Positions 1-5,932 of a stretch of 18,931 bases of DNA are shown in pieces. The stretch is from DASZXJ01 sp035545895. GTDB lineage: Bacteria > Planctomycetota > Phycisphaerae > Tepidisphaerales > Tepidisphaeraceae. Each line of letters starts with the position of its first letter. Position 1 is the stretch's first letter. Below the pieces are notes generated by a model. It had not been told where the DNA came from and ran no database searches. It saw only the letters and a program-made list of their open reading frames with translations. The stretch is from assembly GCA_035545895.1 (NCBI GenBank), contig DASZXJ010000223.1, positions 1 through 18,931 of the forward strand. The letters are read 5' to 3'. The position numbers and the translations under genes were made by a program.

Positions 1-117
1 CGGATAAAACTGAACAGTGCCCGTTGGCGGGTCAGACGAGCCGAGCGATTCGGCGCGCTGTTGTGCTTGGAATACTCCGACCAATCCGCCAACTATTGGT
101 CAAAACTGGCCGCTTGA
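1..117 (+). CDS. possible C-terminal end of a truncated gene
   Basis: Frame 1 is open from the window edge to a TGA at 115-117, giving 38 residues that end ANYWSKLAA. I do not recognise the family. An open frame this short is weak evidence, and frame 3 is also open to a TAG at about 136. The hairpin terminator at 212-253 downstream fits a + strand gene ending here. It could equally be non-coding. Confidence 0.3.
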   Translation, partial: RIKLNSARWRVRRAERFGALLCLEYSDQSANYWSKLAA

Positions 118-146
118 CCGCCACAAAGATGCGTTAGACCCCCGAC

Positions 147-196
147 ATTCATCTGATTGTTGATCTTCGTTTATCCGTGTTCATCTGCGGTTTCAA
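147..196. repeat. word-like intergenic repeat, 'TTCATCTG' type
   Basis: The octamer TTCATCTG occurs twice (147-154 and 180-187), the second within ATCCGTGTTCATCTGCGG. From memory, phrases of this kind recur in intergenic regions of Planctomycetota, Verrucomicrobiota and other environmental bacteria. The sequence here shows only the two internal copies, so membership in a dispersed family is recall rather than demonstrated. Confidence 0.45.
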
Positions 197-211
197 GCTA
201 TAAAAACCACA

Positions 212-253
212 ACGCCCATGAAGTGAGTCGCGACCTCACCGCATGGGCGTTTT
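212..253. terminator. strong two-part hairpin terminator, possibly bidirectional
   Basis: A perfect 9-bp outer stem (ACGCCCATG at 212-220 with CATGGGCGT at 242-250) encloses a second 5-bp stem (GTGAG at 223-227 with CTCAC at 235-239) around TCGCGAC. On the + strand the stem runs directly into TTTT (250-253). On the minus strand it is followed by TTGTGGTTTTTAT. It could end a + strand gene finishing near 117 or a minus-strand RNA from the region to its right. Confidence 0.7.
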
Positions 254-663
254 ATGGCATCGAGCCGATTCTCACGGCAAGTTTGCTCCCGGCCTGGGCC
301 CGCCTCGGCCCGCTCGGCACGGAAAGTCAGGGGACTGTCCTTCCGCACGGACGGTTGATGCCGAATATCACCGGCACCGCTCACCCAACGGGGTGGCTTG
401 GCGGTTTCCCGACTGGACGGCCGTGGGATTTCGCTTTCCCGGACCCATTCCCTGGGTTCAGCCTGGCTCTACCGCCCGTTACCAGACGGCTCACCCGGCG
501 TAGGTCCGATGCAACGGTAATCGGAGGACTCTCTCCTCGCGGGCCGATGCATCACGTGCGGCGACGTTAACCCGACTCGCCTTCGGCGTTTTGGCGCCGA
601 TTAGTTTCGGGTGGCCCCGCCGATGCGATATCCACCGCATCGACGCGCGTCTTGCGACGCCGT
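253..663 (-). ncRNA. candidate structured RNA, unidentified
   Basis: No reading frame here gives a believable protein, but the stretch is packed with hairpins. On the minus strand these include a 5-bp stem capped by GCAA (660-647), a 7-bp stem CGATGCG/CGCATCG (642-621), AGGA/TCCT around GAGAG, CGG-GAAA-CCG (411-402), and a nested ACCGC/GCGGT plus CACCC/GGGTG element (405-376). GCATCGGCC (550-542) can pair with GGCTCGATGC (266-257) with one bulged T, bringing the two ends together just before the terminator at 212-253. GNRA-type loops favour the minus strand. Some pieces recall RNase P RNA (GGTAAC loop near 483-478, GGGAGCAA at 290-283), but other universal RNase P blocks are missing. GC-rich DNA forms stems by chance, so boundaries, strand and identity are all tentative. 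Confidence 0.28.
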
Positions 664-930
664 CGCTGGCCGCCGACTCCCGCCGTGCCCGCCATTCCTT
701 GCTTCGCACGGCCAATCAATTCCTTTGGGAGCCGGACTCCGTATCAGAAGCCTTTTCCACTTTCGCCAGCCGATTGCTCGACTAACGACAGACGCCAATA
801 TAACCGTGTCAATAAAAATCCGAATGAGTTTTCGACAGGTCGGTCAGCGGTTTTCCACCGCTGCGTGCAAGTACATATTGTTTCACACGTTGCCCGGTGC
901 AAAACGCGGTGGATAAAGTGCGGTGATGGG
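664..930. other. gene-free stretch
   Basis: I see no supported gene, RNA or strong repeat here. A TTGACA-like hexamer lies on the minus strand at 812-807, but no matching -10 element sits at a normal distance, so I do not call a promoter. Confidence 0.5.
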
Positions 931-994
931 GAAATGACGAATAACCAACCCAGAATGACGAATCAATGACGAAATCCCGAATTACGAATTTTTC
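931..994. repeat. word-like repeat, 'AATGACGAAT' type
   Basis: AATGACGAAT-like words recur at 933-942, 954-963 and about 965-972, followed by variants in CGAATTACGAATTTTTC. The element runs right up to the stop codon of the antitoxin gene at 993-995. Similar 'gaatgacgaa' phrases are, from memory, a dispersed intergenic family in Planctomycetota genomes. Confidence 0.6.
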
Positions 995-1325
995 AGGCGG
1001 CTGTCGATCGCTTTTGTGATGGAAGAACGGCCTCCAAGCCTCTTGCGATCAGCGCGGCGCGAGTCATTCCGGTCTTCTTAACATAAGTGTCGGCCCGTTT
1101 AAGCAGTCCTTTTTCAAGACTTACTGCAATCACTTTATGCCCCTGCCCTTTGACTGGTCGGCCAAGTTTTCGCTTGGTACGCTGCCAAAGCTTTCGCTGG
1201 GCGGGAGTGAGTGGCCTGCCGGGATTGAGTGGGTTAATCGTTTCACATTCCTGATAAATGGCTTCTTTTTCCTCGTCGCTTAGGGCGAGGAAAGAAGTCA
1301 CCGTTAATGGTTTGCGATTACTCAT
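993..1325 (-). CDS. ribbon-helix-helix antitoxin (BrnA-like position)
   Basis: This 110-residue basic protein would neutralise the toxin encoded just upstream and probably repress their shared transcription. Residues about 63-105 (KVIAVSLEKGLLKRADTYV and then MTRAALIARGLEAVL) have the strand-helix-helix pattern of a ribbon-helix-helix DNA-binding domain. The N-terminal 60 residues are rich in charged residues and likely contact the toxin. Its ATG overlaps the toxin stop as ATGA, so translation is probably coupled. Toxin-first order fits BrnT-BrnA and related systems. The family name is inferred from the partner, because the protein itself shows only the generic fold. The stop codon abuts the repeat at 931-994. 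Confidence 0.75.
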   Translation of the reverse strand: MSNRKPLTVTSFLALSDEEKEAIYQECETINPLNPGRPLTPAQRKLWQRTKRKLGRPVKGQGHKVIAVSLEKGLLKRADTYVKKTGMTRAALIARGLEAVLPSQKRSTAA

Positions 1326-1587
1326 CTTTTTCTCCGGCGATATCGCCTCTTCTCTAAATCGGTTAGTGGGCGAGCATGAATAACATACAGCGTTTCGTCC
1401 GGATCAATAACGTAAAGCACCTGAACAAATTGTCCGCCCATCCCTTTACCAATCACGCGAAACTTTCCGTTGCCGACTTGTTCCGGATACGGCGATCTTG
1501 CCAATTCGACAACCATTTCTGCCCTTCTGGTGAAACACCATGCTTCGTCGCATGATCGAGGTTCCACTCGTTCCACCGGAAGGGCAT
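1322..1587 (-). pseudogene. BrnT-like toxin gene with a 1-base frameshift
   Basis: The family is a small RelE-fold ribonuclease toxin. The C-terminal part is open and typical: FRVIGKG, then VLYVID, then the closing signature VIHARPLTDLEKRRY. Read in that frame upstream, the protein loses resemblance and its only start is a TTG at 1621. The neighbouring frame starts with ATG at 1587 and reads MPFRWNEWNLDHATKHGVSP, the expected N-terminus with its KHGVSPE motif. The two halves join if one G is added to the GGG run at 1522-1524, giving KHGVSPEGAEMVVELA and a protein of about 88 residues. It may be a true inactivating mutation or a sequencing error. It lies 34 nt after the SPFH stop and overlaps the antitoxin start. 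Confidence 0.75.
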
Positions 1588-1621
1588 GCTTACTTATATA
1601 ACAAAATAACCGTGCACGCAA

Positions 1622-2869
1622 TTATTTTTTCGGCGAAGTGCTTGTATCCTGCATGATCTTTGCCGCGCCGATGTCCTGGAAATTCTTGAGGTCGGTCCAG
1701 AACGTGCCGGGGCCGGCGAAGATCAGCCGCATTTCCGTGGGATCAAAGTTTCGGGCGAAAATGTAATTGTTGTATGCCTGCGGTGAGCCGAAGGCATCGA
1801 TAAGCAGTTTCGCGCCTTTTGCGTCCGCTTCATTTCTTAATCGCACAACATCCGCGCCCGCTTTACCGAGAATCTGCTGGCGCTGCGATTCGAGTTGGGC
1901 GATCTGGAGCGCGATCTTGGCGACGTCGAGTTCGCGCTGGGCATCGATCTCGGCGGCCTGCTTTTGTCCGTCGGCCATTACGTTGGCGACTCGCACATTG
2001 GTCTCTGCCGCGACCGTTTCCCGGGCCACATCCACCAGCTTCAACGCTTGCTCAAGCTGGGCGGCCACCATCGCGGTTTCGGTCTTTTGCTTGTTGGTCA
2101 GGTCCTTTTCGATTTCGATATTGGCTCGCTGAATCGTGCCGAGCAGCCCCTGGGTTTGGTCGCGCCCGGTCGTGCCGTCGCGGATCGAAATGTTGCGGAT
2201 CAGCGCAAGCAGCACATGGATATTGCGGTTGGCCACTTGCTGTTCCAGGGAAGTGCTCAAATCATCCTGAAATTTCGATCGTGTTGCGCCCTGGATCAGT
2301 TCCTTGGCGGTGTATTTGGCGCCTTCGTTCTGGCAGGCGGCTTTCATGGCGGGAATGACGACGTTGCTTTCCACTTTTTCCGGCCCGCCAATGTTGGCGA
2401 CGATATTGGGCGCGTCCGCCGGGCTGCGACCCCATACCACCGTGAAATCGGCTTCCACCTGGTAACCATCAAAGCTGTAAAAACTGATTCCCGTCTTGGT
2501 GGATTCATCGAGCGTGATCGCGTCATAACCAACCGGCACGGTCGTCACTTTGACCAGTCGCGGATTGAGATAATAAATGCCAGGTTGAAGCACATCTTTC
2601 AAAATACCTCGCTGGGTTGCCCCAACGACCAATCGGCTGGGCGCTGCAGTGTCCATCTGTGTGGCGGGCCCAGTGGTGCTGGCGCGAATTTGGGTCAGGG
2701 TTGCGGTGGTCACTTCACCCATGTCGCCGGACAATCGTGTCACCACACCCACTGATCCTGGTGGAACGATGACGGCCGGCTGCAACTGCACATCGTACAA
2801 ATATGGATTGATCTTGTACGTGCCGGGTGTAAGGACCTCTCTCTGAATCCCCTTCTGCCCGGCCTGCAC
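1622..2869 (-). CDS. SPFH/Band 7 protein, C-terminal part of a frameshifted gene
   Basis: This is the larger piece of a gene that begins at 3278. SPFH proteins (stomatin, prohibitin, flotillin, HflK/C) form membrane-anchored ring or cage assemblies. This part holds two copies of a VLxPGxYxxNP-type module (VLTPGTYKINP and VLQPGIYYLNP), then the SPFH core, then a long A/Q/E/K-rich segment predicted to be coiled coil, and a C-terminal region ending TSTSPKK. The GTG at 2869 is only the first start codon in this frame. The codons before it (PGVEVVQAGQKG) continue naturally from the upstream piece, so independent translation is unlikely. With one base removed from the run at 2886-2893 the protein would have about 550 residues, close to its 549-residue neighbour. 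Confidence 0.85.
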   Translation of the reverse strand: MQAGQKGIQREVLTPGTYKINPYLYDVQLQPAVIVPPGSVGVVTRLSGDMGEVTTATLTQIRASTTGPATQMDTAAPSRLVVGATQRGILKDVLQPGIYYLNPRLVKVTTVPVGYDAITLDESTKTGISFYSFDGYQVEADFTVVWGRSPADAPNIVANIGGPEKVESNVVIPAMKAACQNEGAKYTAKELIQGATRSKFQDDLSTSLEQQVANRNIHVLLALIRNISIRDGTTGRDQTQGLLGTIQRANIEIEKDLTNKQKTETAMVAAQLEQALKLVDVARETVAAETNVRVANVMADGQKQAAEIDAQRELDVAKIALQIAQLESQRQQILGKAGADVVRLRNEADAKGAKLLIDAFGSPQAYNNYIFARNFDPTEMRLIFAGPGTFWTDLKNFQDIGAAKIMQDTSTSPKK

Positions 2870-2873
2870 GACT

Positions 2874-3278
2874 TCAACTCCCGGCGGGGGGGGTTTGGCC
2901 TTGCTTCAATGTCACCAGCCCGATTTGCGGCGCTAGCGCTGGGTCTGCCAGTGTACCCTCGCCAGTGAACGACCATTTTTCCGGTGAACCAGCCGGAATC
3001 TGCACCAGCGGTACGATCTTATGGTCATATTCCACCGGATTGAGGAAATATCGCCCGGGTCCAAGAACGTTTTGCTCAACGCCTTTGAAGGAATTCTGTT
3101 CCGGCGGCACGACCACCAACTCGCCGGGCAACGAATCCCCGAACTTGTTGATGACGACCAGTGCTTCATTAGGTGCGACATAAACTCGCATCACGCTCCA
3201 CTTGAAACCTTCCCAAACAACGCCAAGAAGGACAACCAGCATCACTGCACCGATCGCGATTATTTTGATTCGACTCAT
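2874..3278 (-). CDS. SPFH/Band 7 protein, N-terminal fragment before the frameshift
   Basis: These 134 residues are the membrane anchor and first module of the gene continued at 1622-2869. Residues about 5-23 form a single hydrophobic segment. They are followed by an extracytoplasmic-type region with VLGPGRYFLNP, the first of three such modules. The frame ends as LKQGQTPPAGS and a stop just after eight C residues (minus strand, 2893-2886). Seven C residues would give QTPPPGVEVVQAGQKG and continue without a break. The start is supported by GGAG upstream of the ATG. This could be a real null allele, a phase-variable tract, or a base-calling error in the homopolymer. Confidence 0.85.
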   Translation of the reverse strand: MSRIKIIAIGAVMLVVLLGVVWEGFKWSVMRVYVAPNEALVVINKFGDSLPGELVVVPPEQNSFKGVEQNVLGPGRYFLNPVEYDHKIVPLVQIPAGSPEKWSFTGEGTLADPALAPQIGLVTLKQGQTPPAGS

Positions 3279-3290
3279 TTTAGTTCTCCG

Positions 3291-3345
3291 TGTTTAGCAG
3301 ATCGTCGTTCGAGCAAAGCCCGTCCCTGCGGGACGGCGCTAAACA
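3291..3345. repeat. compound inverted repeat between the SPFH genes (REP-like)
   Basis: Outer arms TGTTTAGC (3291-3298) and GCTAAACA (3338-3345) are perfect complements. Inside them lies a perfect 7-bp stem CCGTCCC/GGGACGG (3320-3326 and 3330-3336) with a TGC loop. It fills most of the gap between the two SPFH genes and contains no reading frame. It looks like a mobile palindromic unit or an intra-operon attenuator that could lower expression of the downstream SPFH gene. There is no U-tract, so it is not a standard terminator. Confidence 0.65.
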
Positions 3346-3351
3346 TGGTTG

Positions 3352-5001
3352 TTATTTTTGTGCGGCCATGGGTTTTGTCGGGTCAATTTTTCGATTCGGG
3401 TCCTGTTGCATGAACTGTTTGAACAGGTCCGCGAATGGTCCATCGGTGTTGGTCAGAATCGATTTGACCGATGGCGCGACCTTTTGGAAGAAAAAGTATT
3501 GGGCGTATGCATCGCCATTGCCGAACGCGGCGATTTGCTGCCGCAGGGGCTCGGCTTCGGCTTGTTTGTTCATGAGGATGACGTTTGCATCCGCTTCGCC
3601 GCGCGCGACCTGTGCATCAGCCTGGTTTTTCGCGGCCTCCAGTCGAAGCTGCGCAACCGCAAGGTCCTGCTTCGCCTTGGTGAGTGCAACATCTCGCTCC
3701 TGCTCGGCCTTCTTAATCAGCGTAACGACCTGCTTGTTGGCTTCGCCGATTTTTTGGTTCTGCGTCGCCATCTCAGTCTGTCGCGCCAGATCGGACTGGC
3801 TCTTGGCGACCTGAATCTGCTGCTCAAGGCTTCTGATCTGCTGCTTGGCGATTTCGCGCTCGTTGATCGGATTTTTGATTTCGTTGGGCGGCACGATATC
3901 GCGAACCAGCGCCTGGAGGATTTCAATTCCCTGCTTTTCGCAGGCTTCGCGCAGGCGGGTTTCAAATTCGTGCTGGAATTTGAGCTTGGTGTCGCCGCTG
4001 ATGAAATCGCGCGCGTTGTACTGGCTGCCCACCAACCGGCAGAAGCTCCGTGCATACGGCAGGATCACTTTGTCATCGAGATATTTGACCAGCTCGCCGC
4101 CTTCGGCGTATTGCACGTAAATCAGCGGCAGTTTTTCGGGGATGATCGACCATTCGACGAATCCTTCCATGCGAATTTCAAAGCTGTCGGATGATGGGAA
4201 ACGAATCGCGTCTTCGCCGGACATTTCAAATCGCTGGCTCTGAATGCTGATGGGGATTACGCGTTTTTCAAACGGGTTGATGTATCGAAAGCCTTCCGGC
4301 TCGGTCTGGCGCTGCACGCCCTGGCTGTTGTCTTCGACGAGATATTGATTGGGGTTCTTGGCTTTCGTCGCGGCCAGTACTGTAACGACTCCGCGATGGC
4401 CGGGGTCGATCTGTACCGGATCGACCTGTTTTACTTCATACGCATAAGGATTGGAGTACTCGTTATAGCGGGCCGGTCGAAGAACGACCGGAAGCGGACC
4501 ACGCTGGTCGCGGGCCGGGTCGGCGAGCACCTGGCCATCATCCAGCTTTTGACCGAAACGCTTGATGACGATGCCGACCTTCTTACTGTCCACTACGACG
4601 GCTGCGACGATTTCCCGCTCGTAATCAAACGGGCTGAAGCCGAAGTACGTGCCTTCGGGATAAACCTGTTCGAGAATGCCGTTGCAGTCGCCATAAGTCG
4701 CCAGCCAGGTTTGGTAGGCCGGGTCTTTTTCATCCGGGGGGCGCGGAATGATGATCTGATCATCCGGCAGCGATCTCGACCCGTTCTTCTTCAACAGGAC
4801 CATGACCTGGCCGGCGCCAACACTGATTCGGCGGACGAACCAGAAATATCCACCATAGATGATCGCGATTGCCAGAATCGCCGCGGCGATCATCGGCGCG
4901 GAATTGGGTCTTGAAATCGGCGGAATTCTGGAAGAGTGATTCTGCGAAGCATCGTCTCCCGAGCCGCCATGGGCGAAATCAGAAACCGTGAACTTGGCCA
5001 T
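3352..5001 (-). CDS. SPFH/Band 7 (prohibitin-like) membrane protein
   Basis: This intact 549-residue protein probably assembles into a membrane-bound oligomer that organises membrane domains or guards a protease, the usual roles of the superfamily. A soluble N-terminus of about 35 residues, rich in Ser/Asp/Pro, precedes one membrane segment (about 36-56). A region of repeated modules follows (YPEGTYFGFSPFDYE, then LRPARYNEYSNPYAYE, then EPEGFRYINPFEK), then the SPFH core (about residues 250-390) and an A/Q/E/K-rich coiled coil (about 390-470). The tail ends PTKPMAAQK. AGGGA lies upstream of the ATG. It is a distant paralogue of the next gene with the same architecture. Its substrate or partner is not evident. 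Confidence 0.88.
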   Translation of the reverse strand: MAKFTVSDFAHGGSGDDASQNHSSRIPPISRPNSAPMIAAAILAIAIIYGGYFWFVRRISVGAGQVMVLLKKNGSRSLPDDQIIIPRPPDEKDPAYQTWLATYGDCNGILEQVYPEGTYFGFSPFDYEREIVAAVVVDSKKVGIVIKRFGQKLDDGQVLADPARDQRGPLPVVLRPARYNEYSNPYAYEVKQVDPVQIDPGHRGVVTVLAATKAKNPNQYLVEDNSQGVQRQTEPEGFRYINPFEKRVIPISIQSQRFEMSGEDAIRFPSSDSFEIRMEGFVEWSIIPEKLPLIYVQYAEGGELVKYLDDKVILPYARSFCRLVGSQYNARDFISGDTKLKFQHEFETRLREACEKQGIEILQALVRDIVPPNEIKNPINEREIAKQQIRSLEQQIQVAKSQSDLARQTEMATQNQKIGEANKQVVTLIKKAEQERDVALTKAKQDLAVAQLRLEAAKNQADAQVARGEADANVILMNKQAEAEPLRQQIAAFGNGDAYAQYFFFQKVAPSVKSILTNTDGPFADLFKQFMQQDPNRKIDPTKPMAAQK

Positions 5002-5031
5002 GAGATGTCCCTATCCCGCTGCGAAATTGCA

Positions 5032-5223
5032 TCACAGCTTTCTGCCGCAGCGTCGGCAGAATTGCGCGAAACTGGGGTGGCTGGCGCCGCAGCCCCGGCA
5101 AAGCCGCTGCTGCGTCTGCGATGAATACCGGCGATGTTGTGCAGCGGTGGTAACGATCAGAAATACCATCACTGCGATTGCCATAACGACAAAGAATTGC
5201 GGAAACTCAAGTACCGGATTCAT
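5032..5223 (-). CDS. small membrane protein with C-terminal zinc ribbon
   Basis: This is a 63-residue protein with one transmembrane segment (about 10-28, FFVVMAIAVMVFLIVTTAA) followed by a cytoplasmic-type zinc ribbon with Cys42, Cys45, Cys56 and Cys59 (CRGCG ... CRRCG). It lies 30 nt upstream of the SPFH gene and is the first gene of the minus-strand block, so co-transcription with the two SPFH genes is likely. I do not recognise a named family. The ribbon resembles the short double-Cys knuckles found at the ends of many bacterial membrane proteins. A role as an accessory subunit of the SPFH assembly is inference from position only. Confidence 0.75.
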   Translation of the reverse strand: MNPVLEFPQFFVVMAIAVMVFLIVTTAAQHRRYSSQTQQRLCRGCGASHPSFAQFCRRCGRKL

Positions 5224-5265
5224 CGGCCACCGTCCAAATGATCGTCACCGGCCAATGATTCTACC

Positions 5266-5271
5266 ATTATA
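5266..5271 (-). promoter_or_regulatory. possible -10 box for the zinc-ribbon/SPFH operon
   Basis: Read on the minus strand this is a perfect TATAAT, 43 nt before the ATG at 5223. No good TTGACA-like hexamer lies at 16-18 nt (TCGCTA is the nearest), so the call rests on the -10 box alone. It sits in the 89-nt divergent region between this operon and the AMMECR1 gene. Confidence 0.35.
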
Positions 5272-5300
5272 ACGTTGTGTCGTGTCTCTAGCGACGTTGT

Positions 5301-5306
5301 TACAAT
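5301..5306 (+). promoter_or_regulatory. possible -10 box for the AMMECR1 gene
   Basis: TACAAT ends 6 nt before the ATG at 5313, which would put the transcript start at or next to the start codon. No ribosome-binding sequence precedes this ATG, which fits a leaderless message. The -35 region is poor, so this remains tentative. Confidence 0.3.
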
Positions 5307-5312
5307 CAGCAC

Positions 5313-5885
5313 ATGGACTTAGGCGCCGAACAAAGGCGGATTCTCCTTGATGTGGCCCGGCAAACGATCCGCGCGGCATTGGGAGAAAGACAGACGCTGG
5401 CGAGTCAGGTATTCATTCCAAATGATCCAGCATTGTTTCAGCCGGCCGGTTGTTTTGTCACCTTGCACACCGCCGCCAACCACCGGCTGCGCGGATGTGT
5501 GGGACGATTGGATTCAAGCGAGCCGCTGGTCAATGTGGTGCGCCAGTCGGCTGCAAGTGTGTTACAGGACCCGCGTTTTGCCAATTTCCGCGTTCAATTG
5601 AGTGAACTGCCGCAACTGGAACTGGAAATCACCGCAATCCTGCCGCTTGTACCAGCCAGCGATTGCATGGATTTTGATCTGTTGAGCGAGGGCATTTACC
5701 TGACCGTCGGCGGGAATTCCGGCTGCTTTCTGCCGCAGGTTGCCCAGGAAACCGGCTGGAATAAAGAGCAGTTGCTCCAACGATTATGTACTGAAAAACT
5801 GGGTATTTCAGCCGATGCGTGGCGCGATCCAGCCGCGAAAATGATGAAATTTAAGACGCTGCTCATTGGCCCTGAGCGGTTTTGA
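5313..5885 (+). CDS. amrA: AMMECR1-domain protein (AmmeMemoRadiSam system protein A)
   Basis: The 190-residue protein is one full AMMECR1 domain. The family signature LRGCVG is at residues 59-64, and the rest follows the family pattern, including QDPRFANFR, LELEITAIL, GIYLTVGGNSGCFLPQVA and WNKEQLLQRLC. In many prokaryotes this domain is encoded with a Memo-like protein and a radical SAM enzyme. Neither is present in this window, so partners would have to be elsewhere. The biochemical function of the family is not established. The conserved Cys62 is often suspected to be functional. Start chosen at the ATG at 5313. No Shine-Dalgarno sequence is visible. The gene is divergent from the SPFH operon and is followed after 47 nt by the lipoprotein gene. 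Confidence 0.88.
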   Translation: MDLGAEQRRILLDVARQTIRAALGERQTLASQVFIPNDPALFQPAGCFVTLHTAANHRLRGCVGRLDSSEPLVNVVRQSAASVLQDPRFANFRVQLSELPQLELEITAILPLVPASDCMDFDLLSEGIYLTVGGNSGCFLPQVAQETGWNKEQLLQRLCTEKLGISADAWRDPAAKMMKFKTLLIGPERF

Positions 5886-5932
5886 CCATTTAATGGAAAA
5901 CGGTCGGTGGCTTGCTAAACTGGACTGATCCC

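Noticed and set aside
157..570. 137-residue + strand reading frame
   Set aside because: It crosses the terminator hairpin and the hairpin-rich region, has a composition unlike a protein, and lacks a ribosome-binding site.
253..663. RNase P RNA (rnpB) on the minus strand
   Set aside because: Size and a few fragments (GGTAAC loop, GGGAGCAA, GAGAATCGGCT) are suggestive, but the conserved GGTAAGAGC block is absent and the spacing between GGGAGCAA and the 3' element is far too short.
807..812. Minus-strand TTGACA as promoter of the candidate RNA
   Set aside because: No acceptable -10 hexamer at 15-19 nt spacing.
1895..4194. Long + strand frames opposite the SPFH genes (1895-2755, 3349-4194)
   Set aside because: They are shadows of the minus-strand SPFH coding sequence, with no start signal and no recognisable domain.
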